Source: Chitinophagaceae bacterium
GTDB lineage: Bacteria; Bacteroidota; Bacteroidia; Chitinophagales; Chitinophagaceae
Assembly (NCBI GenBank): GCA_019638595.1
Contig: JAHBTJ010000014.1
Coordinates: forward strand, 1-64,000
Direction of reading: 5' to 3'
DNA length: 64,000 nucleotides
A program made the position numbers and the translations under genes. The first letter of the stretch is position 1. Each line of letters begins with the position of its first letter. The notes under the pieces are model-generated. The model was not told the origin of the DNA and made no database searches. It worked only from the letters and a program-made list of their open reading frames with translations. This document shows positions 49,498-58,868 of the stretch, one piece after another.

Positions 49498-50306
49498 TAC
49501 TGCCTTCCCCAACCCCACTCTAAAAACGCGGGCATAGCCTTAGCCCAGGTAGCAATATCGTGCCGCCCATCCTGTAATTCAAGATACACGATGTCTTTTT
49601 CGCGGCTATACCCTTTTTTAACAAGCTCATCAATAAGCCCCAGGGTATCATCAATAGAATCAATGATGCCATTATTATTCCTGTCCTCGGTTTCATCCCG
49701 GGTACCGGTTTCAAAAAAGAATTTCAGGTGGGGTGCATAGGTTCCTTTCCGGATGAGGTCATGCATTATCCTGTCTGTTTCTTCCACGTATCCATCGTCC
49801 AGCGCCCGGGTTCTCCACCATAGCGATCCACTGAAAACCCCCGCCCTGCTAAATTCCGCGGGGTATGCCCATACAATATCCAGGGCCGATAATCCTCCTA
49901 AAGAAAACCCCGCAAAAGATTTTTCTCTGAACCTGTCAATTGCGCTTACACGACGGATGAACGGAAGCAATTCTTCAAAAACAAACCTTGTATACGATGC
50001 GGCCTTAGCGCCCCGTCCTTTAAAATCTTTCACCCCCGCTGTTCCATATTCGTTTCTGCGATCTTCGCCGCAATGAATCCCCACACAAAGCAAGGGAGAA
50101 AGCTTCTGGTTCAACCGAAGCCCGGCAAGCATAGCCCCAAGCCCCAGCTCTTCCATATTTTGCCCATCGTTTACCAGCAGTAAACTTATATTTTCATTAC
50201 CGGCAGCTTCGTCAAAAGCGCAAAACAAATCAACTACCACCTCCCTGCTAAGAAACACGGATCTGATAGTGTAAGTTTGAACGGGTATGGCGGTTTTGTT
50301 AGTCAT
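49494..50306 (-). CDS. Putative esterase of the Fes/esterase D (alpha/beta hydrolase) type
   Basis: The ~270-aa hydrolase has IRSVFLSREVVVDLFCAFDE at the N-terminus, SLLLVNDGQNMEELGL, the nucleophile elbow SFAGFSLGGLSALD and the terminal GRHDIATWAKAMPAFLEWGW with the catalytic His. A short DRNNNGIIDSIDD insert resembles a calcium-binding loop. No signal peptide is visible. I prefer the ATG at 50306 because a TAnnTTTG box covers the TTG start at 50321. The gene is divergent from the ATP-grasp gene; the three-gene group with the GCS2 ligase is a recurring association of peptide-ligase enzymes. Confidence 0.78.
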   Translation of the reverse strand: MTNKTAIPVQTYTIRSVFLSREVVVDLFCAFDEAAGNENISLLLVNDGQNMEELGLGAMLAGLRLNQKLSPLLCVGIHCGEDRRNEYGTAGVKDFKGRGAKAASYTRFVFEELLPFIRRVSAIDRFREKSFAGFSLGGLSALDIVWAYPAEFSRAGVFSGSLWWRTRALDDGYVEETDRIMHDLIRKGTYAPHLKFFFETGTRDETEDRNNNGIIDSIDDTLGLIDELVKKGYSREKDIVYLELQDGRHDIATWAKAMPAFLEWGWGRQY

Positions 50307-50318
50307 AAGCATAATGCC

Positions 50319-50326
50319 CAAATATA
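50319..50326 (-). promoter_or_regulatory. Possible -7 box of the esterase gene
   Basis: The minus strand reads TATATTTG (TAnnTTTG). Its position just upstream of the ATG codons at 50312 and 50306 rules out the longer frame start. Confidence 0.4.
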
Positions 50327-50419
50327 ACGGAAAGATTTAAATAGTTTTCGCTATCTTACTTCCAGGTACTACATTGAACCTATTTTAAAATCACCCAGGC
50401 AATTTTGTTTGGATAAATA

Positions 50420-51379
50420 ATGAACATGAAAAAAATCGGGATACTTCATGGCAGGGAACGTTCCTTTCCCAATGCGTTTGTTGAGCGGATCAACAGTAAA
50501 AAGCCAAACGGAATAATAGCCGAACACGTTTCTATAGACAAAGTAATACAGGGGGAGCCGAGCGGGTACGCGGTTATTATAGACCGTATTTCACAGGACG
50601 TACCTTTTTACCGGGCTTTTTTAAAAAACGCGGCTATCAGCGGAACAGCCGTTATCAACAACCCGTTCTGGTGGAGTGCCGACGAAAAATTTTTTAACAA
50701 TGCGCTGGCTGTAAAAATCGGTGTTCCCGTTCCTAAAACGGTCATACTCCCTTCCAGGGAACTCCCCACCGACACTTCAGAAGATTCATTCTCGAACCTG
50801 GCTTACCCGCTCGATTGGGAAGCGATATTTAACTATGTTGGATTTCCTGCCTATATGAAGCCTTTTGCAGGCGGGGGTTGGAAAAACGTATACCGGCTTA
50901 CCAGCATGGAAGATTTTTTTGACAAGCATGGAGAAACAGGACAGTTGGTGATGCTGCTGCAGGAGGAAATTATGTTTGATGAATATTACAGGTGCTATTG
51001 CATTGGGGGTAAACATGTGCGCATCATGCCTTATGAGCCCCGCAATCCTCATCATCTCCGCTATGTAAGCGACTTTAAGCCTTCGCCGGAACGCTACAGG
51101 CAAATGGAGGAAATTGTTTTAAAGATCAACCAGTTTTTAGGATACGATTTCAATACTGTTGAATTGGCGGTACGGAACGGTGTTCCTTATGCTATAGATT
51201 TTTGCAATCCCGCTCCTGATGCCGAAAAAACCAGCGTTGGGGAAGAAAACTTTGAGTGGGTGGTGGAAACTGCCGCGGCTTACGCCATTGAAAGAGCCAC
51301 GCAGCACCAGGATAATATAGATAATCTTACATGGGGGGAATTTGTAAAACGGAGTGTAGAAAGGAAGAAGCTGGGGTAA
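50420..51379 (+). CDS. ATP-grasp family ligase
   Basis: The 319-aa product has the ATP-grasp layout: an N-terminal pre-ATP domain (KKIGILHGRERSFPNAFVER, AVIIDRISQDVPFYRAF, NNPFWWSADEKFFNNALA), the lysine-bearing FPAYMKPFAGGGWKNVYRL, LLQEEIMFDEYYRCYCIGG, and the metal-binding end (DFNTVELAVRNGVPYAIDFC, NPAPDAE). Such enzymes join a carboxylate to an amine or thiol through an acyl phosphate. The gene is followed by a GCS2-type ligase on the same strand, suggesting successive amide-forming steps on one small molecule or peptide; the substrate is unknown. Confidence 0.82.
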   Translation: MNMKKIGILHGRERSFPNAFVERINSKKPNGIIAEHVSIDKVIQGEPSGYAVIIDRISQDVPFYRAFLKNAAISGTAVINNPFWWSADEKFFNNALAVKIGVPVPKTVILPSRELPTDTSEDSFSNLAYPLDWEAIFNYVGFPAYMKPFAGGGWKNVYRLTSMEDFFDKHGETGQLVMLLQEEIMFDEYYRCYCIGGKHVRIMPYEPRNPHHLRYVSDFKPSPERYRQMEEIVLKINQFLGYDFNTVELAVRNGVPYAIDFCNPAPDAEKTSVGEENFEWVVETAAAYAIERATQHQDNIDNLTWGEFVKRSVERKKLG

Positions 51380-51384
51380 TTTAA

Positions 51385-51450
51385 CAATGTGAGAATGTGA
51401 GAATTTGAAAATTTGAAAATTTGAAAATGTGGAAATGTGGAAATGAAATA
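51385..51450. repeat. Word-like intergenic repeat
   Basis: The spacer between the ATP-grasp and GCS2 genes is composed of GTGAGAATGTGAGAATTTG and TTTGAAAATTTGAAAATGTGG units. It is the same style of permuted phrase repeat as at 39846 and 62760. Confidence 0.65.
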
Positions 51451-51527
51451 CGATCCTAAAAAGATCGCTGGTTTTGCATCAGCTATTTTAATATGCCCGT
51501 ACAGACAATTATAACACGATATACAAT

Positions 51528-52640
51528 ATGGCTAATCTGAATTATAAGCAATTCACACTGGGTGTTGAGGAAGAGTATATGGTAATAGACCCTCAAACAT
51601 TTGAATTAAAAAGCCACGAGCAAAAAATTGTTTCGGAAGGGCAAAAGATCATACGCGATAAGGTAAAAGCGGAAATGCACCAGGCGGTTGTGGAAGTAGG
51701 CACGGATATATGTGAAGATATTGAAGCAGCTTATAACGATGTAAGCATACTGCGAAAAACAATAGCTTCCATTGCCGGCGGGCTGGGGCTGGCCGTAGGC
51801 GCCGCTGGAACGCATCCTTTCAGCGCGTGGGAAAGCCAGCTAATTACAGACAACATCCGCTATCATGAAATTGTAAACGAAATGCAGGATGCGGCAAGAA
51901 GTAACCTGATTTTCGGATTGCATGTGCATGTTGGAATGGAAAGCAGGAAAATGGCTATACACATCGCTAATTCTGCCAGGTATTTTTTACCTCACGTGTT
52001 TGCTTTAAGCACCAATTCGCCTTTTTGGGAAGGGCGCCATACGGGCTTTAAATCGTTCCGCACTAAGGTGTTCGATAAGTTTCCACGCACCGGCATACCA
52101 GACTTTTTTGAAAGCATAGAAGCGTATGACAACTATGTGAACCTGCTTATTAAAACCAATTGCATTGATAATGCCAAGAAAATATGGTGGGATCTGCGGG
52201 TACATCCTTTTTTTAATACAGTTGAATTCAGGATATGCGATGTTCCGCTTACTGTAGATGAAACAATAGCCATTGCAGCACTTTTCCAGGCTATCTGCGC
52301 CAAATTATACAAGCTGCGAATGGAAAATATGAATTTTATTCAATACTCAAGGGCGCTTGTTAATGAAAACAAGTGGCGCGCCAGCCGTTACGGACTGGAC
52401 GGGCATTTGATAGATTTTGGCAAGGAAGAGGAAGTAAATACCCGCGTGCTGATCTACGAATTGCTGGATTTTGTAGACGATATGGTAGATAACCTGGGAT
52501 CGAGACATCGCCTTGCCATGGTACAGAAAATAATAGAGAATGGTACCGGCGCCGACCGGCAACTGGCAGTATACAACAATACGCAAAGCCTGCAGGCGGT
52601 TGCCCAATACATACACTCACAATTCCTGGCCGGCTTATAA
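51528..52640 (+). CDS. Carboxylate-amine ligase, YbdK/GCS2 type
   Basis: The 370-aa product matches the glutamate-cysteine ligase 2 family: FTLGVEEEYMVIDPQTFELK at the N-terminus, HQAVVEVGTDICEDIEAA, AVGAAGTHPFSAWESQLITD, FGLHVHVGMESRKMAIHIAN, and WWDLRVHPFFNTVEFRICDV with the metal and substrate residues. E. coli YbdK has weak glutamate-cysteine ligase activity; the physiological substrate of most members is unknown. It follows the ATP-grasp gene with a repeat-containing spacer of about 150 bases, so co-transcription is likely but not certain. Confidence 0.88.
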   Translation: MANLNYKQFTLGVEEEYMVIDPQTFELKSHEQKIVSEGQKIIRDKVKAEMHQAVVEVGTDICEDIEAAYNDVSILRKTIASIAGGLGLAVGAAGTHPFSAWESQLITDNIRYHEIVNEMQDAARSNLIFGLHVHVGMESRKMAIHIANSARYFLPHVFALSTNSPFWEGRHTGFKSFRTKVFDKFPRTGIPDFFESIEAYDNYVNLLIKTNCIDNAKKIWWDLRVHPFFNTVEFRICDVPLTVDETIAIAALFQAICAKLYKLRMENMNFIQYSRALVNENKWRASRYGLDGHLIDFGKEEEVNTRVLIYELLDFVDDMVDNLGSRHRLAMVQKIIENGTGADRQLAVYNNTQSLQAVAQYIHSQFLAGL

Positions 52641-52648
52641 TCCGTTCA

Positions 52649-53521
52649 TCATATACGCCAGGCTAATATATTACGGATACAGGTTTCCAGGCTTTGCTTC
52701 CAGGGTAACATCTGTATACCGTATGATCCTGTAATAGCGGCTGTATCTAACAAGGAAAAGGAGGGACGTTTTGCCGGCGTTGGATACTCCGAAGAAGGAA
52801 TAGGATTAATCTGGCAACCGCTGCCTGTTAATTCTTTTATAGCCAGCGCTAGCTGGTACCAGGTAATACACCCTTCGTTGCTATAGTGGTAAATGCCCGC
52901 GTGTTGCGCGCCGGCTTCTACAATACGCATAATTGCCCCGGCAAGGTCTGCTGCATAGGTAGGCGCCCCTGTTTGATCATTCACCACATTCACCTGTTCT
53001 CTTTCCGTCATCAACCGGAGCATGGTCTTCACAAAATTCTTTCCATACTCACTATATACCCATGAAGTCCTGATAATGACCGTAGCCGGACCGGCCGCCA
53101 TTACCAACTCCTCCCCTTTTGCTTTTGATAGCCCGTATATACTTACCGGGTCTGTATTTGAACCAGGAAGGTAAGGAATTGAACTCCTTCCATTGAATAC
53201 ATAATCCGTAGAAATATGAATAAGCTTTACATGGTAGCGGGCGCAGGCGGCAGCCAGTATTCCGGCTCCTCCGGCATTCACGGAAAAAGCTTCTTCCACA
53301 TGCGTTTCCGCCGCGTCTACAGCCGTATATGCGGCGCAATTAATGCAAAAGCCAGGCATTGATTTTTCAAAAAAAGCATTCACGGCTGCTTCATCATTCA
53401 CCTGCAAACCGGCACGCGACAGAAAGATAAATTCATATCCATCAAAGGCAGGCGCTATATGCTGTATGCTCCTGCCCAATTGCCCATCCGCCCCCGTAAC
53501 AATTATTTTTAACTTTTGCAT
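52649..53521 (-). CDS. rfbD: dTDP-4-dehydrorhamnose reductase
   Basis: The 290-aa short-chain reductase makes dTDP-L-rhamnose from the 4-keto sugar. It has the N-terminal nucleotide-binding motif VTGADGQLGRSIQHIA, NCAAYTAVDAAETHVEEAFS, STDYVFNGRSSIPYLPG, the catalytic YGLSKAKGEEL (Y-x3-K) and IIRTSWVYSEYGKNFV. It is the last gene of the rhamnose group and converges with the GCS2 gene. Confidence 0.93.
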   Translation of the reverse strand: MQKLKIIVTGADGQLGRSIQHIAPAFDGYEFIFLSRAGLQVNDEAAVNAFFEKSMPGFCINCAAYTAVDAAETHVEEAFSVNAGGAGILAAACARYHVKLIHISTDYVFNGRSSIPYLPGSNTDPVSIYGLSKAKGEELVMAAGPATVIIRTSWVYSEYGKNFVKTMLRLMTEREQVNVVNDQTGAPTYAADLAGAIMRIVEAGAQHAGIYHYSNEGCITWYQLALAIKELTGSGCQINPIPSSEYPTPAKRPSFSLLDTAAITGSYGIQMLPWKQSLETCIRNILAWRI

Positions 53522-53532
53522 GATGAAAGCTG

Positions 53533-54093
53533 CTAACCGTTAAATACAAAATTGTGCGTGCAATCCCGCATAGAAGGATGGCGCTGATCCTTTTCTGAAA
53601 GTATAACATCGGCAGCAGGAATTTTCCAGTCAATATTTAGTAAAGGATCGTTGTACATAATACCTCTTTCCGAATCCTTATCATATACCTGGTCGCATTT
53701 ATATAATACCACCGCTTTTTCACTCAGCACCGAAAACCCATGTGCAAAGCCCCGGGGGATAAGCATTTGCAGCCTGTTTTCGGCAGTAAGCTCAATGCCA
53801 AAAGATCTTCCGTAAAAAGGAGAGCCCTTCCGTATATCAACCGCCACATCCCATATCTTTCCCTCCAGTACCCTTACCAGCTTTGTTTGCGCTTTAGGTA
53901 TATCCTGAAAATGCAAGCCTCTTACCACGCCACGGGAAGATGATGATTGATTGTCCTGCACCCAATGAAGATCCAATCCTTCTTTTTTAAAAACGTTATC
54001 GTTATAGCTTTCAAAAAAATACCCCCTGGCATCTTCAAATACTACAGGTTGAAAAACCAGTAAGCCGGGTATTGCTGTTGTAATAAAAGGCAT
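53533..54093 (-). CDS. rfbC: dTDP-4-dehydrorhamnose 3,5-epimerase
   Basis: The 186-aa cupin-type epimerase has FEDARGYFFESYN, WVQDNQSSSSRGVVRGLHFQ with the catalytic His, LVRVLEGKIWDVAVDIRKGS, PRGFAHGFSVLSEKAVVLYK and a Y-nucleophile region YNDPLLNIDWKIP. It acts between the RmlB dehydratase and RmlD reductase encoded on either side of it, and the three genes lie in one direction with short spacers. Confidence 0.93.
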   Translation of the reverse strand: MPFITTAIPGLLVFQPVVFEDARGYFFESYNDNVFKKEGLDLHWVQDNQSSSSRGVVRGLHFQDIPKAQTKLVRVLEGKIWDVAVDIRKGSPFYGRSFGIELTAENRLQMLIPRGFAHGFSVLSEKAVVLYKCDQVYDKDSERGIMYNDPLLNIDWKIPAADVILSEKDQRHPSMRDCTHNFVFNG

Positions 54094-54151
54094 GAAACTG
54101 TATTAAGCCATGAATAATGGAGAGGGTGAAGATAAGAAGGTTTATGTTTTC

Positions 54152-55213
54152 TTACCTCTTTTGATACTGGTCGGTATAATATTGCTGGTAAGCGCCGGTA
54201 GTAACATGAAGTACCCAGTCCTGGTTTTGCAGGTACCAGTCTACAGTTTTTTCCAGTCCTTCTTCAAATTGCAGCGACGGTTGCCAGCCAAGCTCAGTAC
54301 TTAATTTAGCGGCATCAATGGCATATCTTAAATCATGCCCCGCGCGGTCTTTTACATACGTTATCAGCTTTGCGGAGCTGCCTTTTGCCCGGTCAAGCTT
54401 TTTATCCATAATAGCGCACAGCAACATTACCAGGTCTATGTTTTTCCATTCATTATGCCCGCCAATATTGTATTTTTCTCCCTTACGTCCTTTATGAAAA
54501 ATAATGTCAATCGCCCTAGCATGATCCTCCACCCATAACCAATCGCGAACATTTTCGCCCTTGCCATATACCGGCAGGGGTTTGTTGTGTATGATGTTAT
54601 TGATCATTAAAGGGATCAGCTTTTCGGGGAAATGGTGCGAGCCATAATTATTAGAGCAGTTAGACAATACTACCGGTAAGCCATAAGTATGGTGGTATGC
54701 CATTACCAAATGATCGGAAGACGCTTTGGAGGCGGAATAGGGCGAACGCGGATCGTAAGGAGTGGTTTCGGTAAAAAAGCCGGTTTCGCCCAGGGAGCCA
54801 TATACCTCATCGGTAGAAATATGGTAGAAAAGCTTATTGGCAAACGCTTTCCAGCTTTTTTTGCAGGCGTTTAACAGCACGCCTGTTCCTAATACATTGG
54901 TTCTGATAAAAGCCAGCGGGTCCATAATGGAACGGTCTACATGACTTTCGGCAGCCAGGTGTATAATGCCGTCGAACGGGTATTTGGAAAACAAATGCGC
55001 TACCTGTTCCTCGTTGCAAATATCAGCATGCTCAAATATATAGTTGGGAAGAGGGTCTACATCTTTCAGGTTTTCGAGGTTACCCGCATAGGTAAGCGCA
55101 TCAATATTTACAATTCGGTAATGGGGATATTTATTTACGAACAGCCGTATAACATGAGAGCCGATAAAACCGGCTCCCCCTGTTATTCCAATTGTTTTAT
55201 GATATGTTGACAT
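54152..55213 (-). CDS. rfbB: dTDP-glucose 4,6-dehydratase
   Basis: The 353-aa extended SDR enzyme has ITGGAGFIGSHVIRLFVNKY for NAD binding, HLAAESHVDRSIMDPLAFIR, STDEVYGSLGETGFF with catalytic Asp/Glu, the YSASKASSDHLV Y-x3-K motif, and the substrate region NNYGSHHFPEKLIPLMI. Its stop lies in the rhamnose set and its start overlaps the previous gene's stop by one base. No glucose-1-phosphate thymidylyltransferase (rmlA) gene is present in the window. Confidence 0.94.
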   Translation of the reverse strand: MSTYHKTIGITGGAGFIGSHVIRLFVNKYPHYRIVNIDALTYAGNLENLKDVDPLPNYIFEHADICNEEQVAHLFSKYPFDGIIHLAAESHVDRSIMDPLAFIRTNVLGTGVLLNACKKSWKAFANKLFYHISTDEVYGSLGETGFFTETTPYDPRSPYSASKASSDHLVMAYHHTYGLPVVLSNCSNNYGSHHFPEKLIPLMINNIIHNKPLPVYGKGENVRDWLWVEDHARAIDIIFHKGRKGEKYNIGGHNEWKNIDLVMLLCAIMDKKLDRAKGSSAKLITYVKDRAGHDLRYAIDAAKLSTELGWQPSLQFEEGLEKTVDWYLQNQDWVLHVTTGAYQQYYTDQYQKR

Positions 55214-56508
55214 TATAAGCTCCAGTATTTCAATTTCGAAAACTTATTCCTGTATAACCCTTTCAGGTCTGCAAAAATAGCATTCGGATTGGTAATACCC
55301 AGCAAATAATCCTCGGTAAGATTTTTGTATTCATTATGAGGCACTCCCAGGATAATGGCATCGTAGTTTTTACCTGCCGCCGGCGACAACGGGAAGCCAT
55401 ATTCATGCTGCAGTTCTTCGCTGTCGGCATAGGGGTCTACTATATCAACATTCAGCGAAAATGCACGCAACTCCTTCACCATGTCAATGATCTTGGAATT
55501 ACGGATATCGCTCACGTTTTCCTTAAAGGTTGCCCCCATGATCAAAACACGTGCCCCGGTAGCTTCTTTTGAATTTTTAATGATATGCTGCACTACTTTT
55601 TTAGCAACATACAATGGCATTTCATCATTGATAACACGCCCTGCCAGGATCACCCTTGAATCGTAGCCCAGCGCGCTTGATTTGTAGGTAAGATAATAAG
55701 GATCCACCCCTATACAATGCCCGCCTACCAGGCCAGGCTGAAACCGGAGAAAATTCCATTTGGTTCCTGCCGCTTCCAGCACCTCGTATGTATTAATGCC
55801 TATCATATCAAAAATGATTGATAGTTCATTCATCAATGCAATGTTGAGGTCGCGTTGTGTATTTTCAATGATTTTGGCAGCTTCCGCTACTTTAATGGAA
55901 GATGCCCTGTGTACACCGGCCTTTACTACTATTTCGTATGTTTTCGCAATTTCTTCCAAAGCGCCCGTATCCGATCCGGAAACTACCTTAATGATCTTCG
56001 CGAGCGTATGTTCCTTATCGCCCGGGTTGATACGCTCGGGAGAATAGCCCAGCTTGAAATCTTCACCCATTTTAAGACCGCTCAACTGTTCAATGATAGG
56101 CAAACAATCTTCTTCGGTACAACCAGGGTACACTGTAGACTCATATACCACATAATCGCCTTTTTTGATTACTTTACCGATCGTTTCGGAGGCTTTTGTA
56201 ACAGGCACCAGGTCTGGTACATTATGATCATCCACCGGTGTGGGAACAGCTACAATAAAAAATTTAGCTTCCCTTAATACATCCAGCGAATTGGTAAAAA
56301 CAATATCGGAGTTTTCAAAAGCGGACGAATCGAGCTCATTGCTCGGGTCAATCCCGTTTTTCATCATATCAATGCGTTTGGCATTAATATCAAAACCAAT
56401 TACACTTACTTTTTTAGCAAATTCAAGCGCTATTGGTAAACCAACATAGCCTAAACCGATCACAGCCAGCTTAGCTTTCTTGTCAATAATATCCTGGTAG
56501 ATTAACAT
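55213..56508 (-). CDS. Nucleotide-sugar dehydrogenase, WbpA/TviB-like
   Basis: The 431-aa member of the UDP-glucose/GDP-mannose dehydrogenase family reads VIGLGYVGLPIALEFAKKV, VPTPVDDHNVPDLVPV, ESTVYPGCTEEDCLPIIEQL, LGYSPERINPGDKEH and the catalytic GLVGGHCIGVDPYYLTYKS with its Cys. The PERxNPGD and GHCIGVDPYY versions are typical of UDP-N-acetyl-glucosamine or -galactosamine 6-dehydrogenases used for polysaccharide uronic acids (TviB, WbpO type), distinct from the UDP-glucose enzyme at 57495. The exact N-acetyl sugar cannot be fixed from sequence. Confidence 0.88.
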   Translation of the reverse strand: MLIYQDIIDKKAKLAVIGLGYVGLPIALEFAKKVSVIGFDINAKRIDMMKNGIDPSNELDSSAFENSDIVFTNSLDVLREAKFFIVAVPTPVDDHNVPDLVPVTKASETIGKVIKKGDYVVYESTVYPGCTEEDCLPIIEQLSGLKMGEDFKLGYSPERINPGDKEHTLAKIIKVVSGSDTGALEEIAKTYEIVVKAGVHRASSIKVAEAAKIIENTQRDLNIALMNELSIIFDMIGINTYEVLEAAGTKWNFLRFQPGLVGGHCIGVDPYYLTYKSSALGYDSRVILAGRVINDEMPLYVAKKVVQHIIKNSKEATGARVLIMGATFKENVSDIRNSKIIDMVKELRAFSLNVDIVDPYADSEELQHEYGFPLSPAAGKNYDAIILGVPHNEYKNLTEDYLLGITNPNAIFADLKGLYRNKFSKLKYWSL

Positions 56509-56514
56509 AATGGG

Positions 56515-57489
56515 TTATTTTTTAAACTCTTTCGGTAATTTATATAGTTCTTCTTTGGGTAACGCCTTAAAATAATCGTACGTAATCTTCAACCCTTCCC
56601 TCCTGCTTACTGTAGGTTCCCAGCCCAAAATTTCCTTTGCCCTGCTTATATCAGGCTGCCGCTGCTTGGGATCGTCTGTAGGTAACGGTTTATATACGAT
56701 TTTCTGATTTGTACCGGTCAATTTTATTATTTCCTCCGCAAAATCTTTTAAGCTGATCTCATCTGGATTACCAATATTAACCGGAAATGCGTAATTACTA
56801 TGCAGCAACCTGTAAATACCTTCCACCAGGTCGTCTACATAACAAAATGAGCGTGTTTGCGACCCGTCGCCAAATACCGTAAGATCCTCTCCACGCAAAG
56901 CCTGCCCGATAAAAGCCGGAAGCGCCCTGCCATCATTCAGGCGCATCCTCGGGCCGTAAGTATTAAATATTCTTACGATCCTTGTTTCCAGATCGTGATA
57001 GGTATGATAGGCCATGGTTATAGCTTCCTGGAAACGCTTGGCCTCGTCATATACACCACGGGGACCTACCGGGTTCACATTTCCCCAGTAATCCTCTGTT
57101 TGGGGATGTACCAGCGGATCTCCATAAACTTCAGAAGTAGAAGCGATCAATAGTCTTGCCCGCTTCGCCTTTGCCAATCCGAGGCAATTATGCGTTCCCA
57201 ATGAGCCTACTTTTAATGTAGGGATGGGTATTTTCAGGTAATCAATCGGGCTGGCGGGAGATGCAAAATGGAGAATATAATCCAATGTACCGGGTACATG
57301 TATAAACTTGGAAACATCGTGGTGGTAAAATTCGAATGATTCCAATGGAAATAAATGTTCAATGTTTTTAAGATCGCCCGTAATCAAATTGTCCATTCCA
57401 ATTACATGGTATCCTTCTTTTATAAAGCGGTCGCATAAGTGCGATCCTAAAAACCCGGCAGCCCCGGTAATCAATACTCTTTTTTGCAT
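56515..57489 (-). CDS. UDP-glucuronate decarboxylase (UDP-xylose synthase-like)
   Basis: The 324-aa extended SDR has [73 protein letters not shown] with the Y-x3-K pair, and [16 protein letters not shown]. These are characteristic of UDP-glucuronic acid decarboxylase (UXS), which makes UDP-xylose. The UDP-glucose dehydrogenase encoded just upstream supplies its substrate, so the two genes form a UDP-Glc to UDP-GlcA to UDP-Xyl pathway. Confidence 0.9.
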   Translation of the reverse strand: MQKRVLITGAAGFLGSHLCDRFIKEGYHVIGMDNLITGDLKNIEHLFPLESFEFYHHDVSKFIHVPGTLDYILHFASPASPIDYLKIPIPTLKVGSLGTHNCLGLAKAKRARLLIASTSEVYGDPLVHPQTEDYWGNVNPVGPRGVYDEAKRFQEAITMAYHTYHDLETRIVRIFNTYGPRMRLNDGRALPAFIGQALRGEDLTVFGDGSQTRSFCYVDDLVEGIYRLLHSNYAFPVNIGNPDEISLKDFAEEIIKLTGTNQKIVYKPLPTDDPKQRQPDISRAKEILGWEPTVSRREGLKITYDYFKALPKEELYKLPKEFKK

Positions 57490-57494
57490 ACTGT

Positions 57495-58853
57495 TTATTT
57501 TGATGAAACCCTGGCGCGCCCTATACTTTCGTAATAAAAGCCCAGTTCTTTTATAGCGTTTGTATCAAACAGGTTACGCCCGTCAAATATTACTTTGTTC
57601 TTTAAATTAGAAACTATTTTAAGAAAGTCGGGCGTTCTGAACTCATTCCATTCGGTAGCTATCACCAGCGCGTCGGCTCCTTTCAAACAATCATACTGAT
57701 TTTCAGCAAAGGCTATTTTATCGCCCACAACCTGTTTTACATTGTTCATTGCTTCGGGATCGTATGCTTCAACAGATGCTCCTTCCTTTAGTAAAGCGTC
57801 TATAATATATAAAGCCGGCGCTTCACGTATATCGTCGGTATTGGGTTTGAACGCCAGTCCCCATAAAGCTATTTTTTTCCCGGAAAGGTTATTATTAAAA
57901 TAGGCTTTTATTTTAGGGAGGAGATGAAGCTTCTGTTTTTCATTCACATCCATTACCGCGTTCAGGATCTTAAAATCATAATTCACATCTTCCGAGCTTT
58001 TTACCAGCGCCTGCACATCTTTAGGGAAACAGCTTCCGCCATAGCCAATGCCGGGAAACAAAAAGCGCTTACCAATCCTTTCATCGCTGCCAATGCCCTT
58101 GCGTACCATATCAACATCAGCCCCAAGCTTTTCACAGAGCTGCGCAATTTCGTTCATAAACGAAATTTTTGTAGCCAGGAATGAGTTAGCCGCATATTTA
58201 GTTAGTTCAGCAGAGCGAAGATCCATGTGAATAACAGGATTGCCCTGTCTTACAAAAGGCGCATACAGGTCATTCATTACTTTTTTAGCCTTTTCCGAAG
58301 AAGCGCCTATTACTACCCTGTCGGGCTTCATAAAATCGTCTACCGCTACTCCTTCTCGCAGGAACTCAGGATTCGACACCACATCAAAAGCGCCTTCGCT
58401 TTTAAGATCCTTTCCTCCTCCCAGCGCCTTTTTCGAGCTTTCCACAATAGCCGCTTCCACCTTTTCCGCTGTTCCAACAGGTACGGTACTTTTATCAACA
58501 ATTACTTTATATTGGCCCGGCTTAATAATGTTACCCAGGTCTTTGGCCACGCCTAATACATATTTTAAATCGGCAGAGCCGTCTTCGCCGGGAGGAGTGG
58601 GCAATGCCAGGAAAATCACTTCCGCATCTTCCACGCCTTTTGCAAGGTCTTTTGTAAAATGCAGCCTTTCTTCTTTTATGTTACGCAAAAAGATCTTTTC
58701 CAGCCCGGGCTCATAAATAGTTATTTGACCGGCAGATAATTTTTTTACTTTGTTTTCATCTATATCAATGCAGGTTACATTATTGCCTGTTTCTGCAAAG
58801 CATGTTCCTGTTACCAGTCCTACATATCCGGTTCCAACTACAGCAATTTTCAT
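57495..58853 (-). CDS. UDP-glucose 6-dehydrogenase
   Basis: The 452-aa enzyme has [78 protein letters not shown], and the catalytic cysteine loop [19 protein letters not shown]. The NPEFLREG and GGSCFPKD versions point to UDP-glucose as substrate, in contrast to the PERINPGD/GGHCIGVD enzyme at 55213. It feeds the decarboxylase six bases downstream. Confidence 0.92.
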   Translation of the reverse strand: MKIAVVGTGYVGLVTGTCFAETGNNVTCIDIDENKVKKLSAGQITIYEPGLEKIFLRNIKEERLHFTKDLAKGVEDAEVIFLALPTPPGEDGSADLKYVLGVAKDLGNIIKPGQYKVIVDKSTVPVGTAEKVEAAIVESSKKALGGGKDLKSEGAFDVVSNPEFLREGVAVDDFMKPDRVVIGASSEKAKKVMNDLYAPFVRQGNPVIHMDLRSAELTKYAANSFLATKISFMNEIAQLCEKLGADVDMVRKGIGSDERIGKRFLFPGIGYGGSCFPKDVQALVKSSEDVNYDFKILNAVMDVNEKQKLHLLPKIKAYFNNNLSGKKIALWGLAFKPNTDDIREAPALYIIDALLKEGASVEAYDPEAMNNVKQVVGDKIAFAENQYDCLKGADALVIATEWNEFRTPDFLKIVSNLKNKVIFDGRNLFDTNAIKELGFYYESIGRARVSSK

Positions 58854-58868
58854 ATTGATCAGTGTTTA

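Noticed and set aside
50321-50321. TTG start for the esterase at 50321
   Set aside because: A TAnnTTTG box covers this position, and ATG codons at 50312 and 50306 follow.
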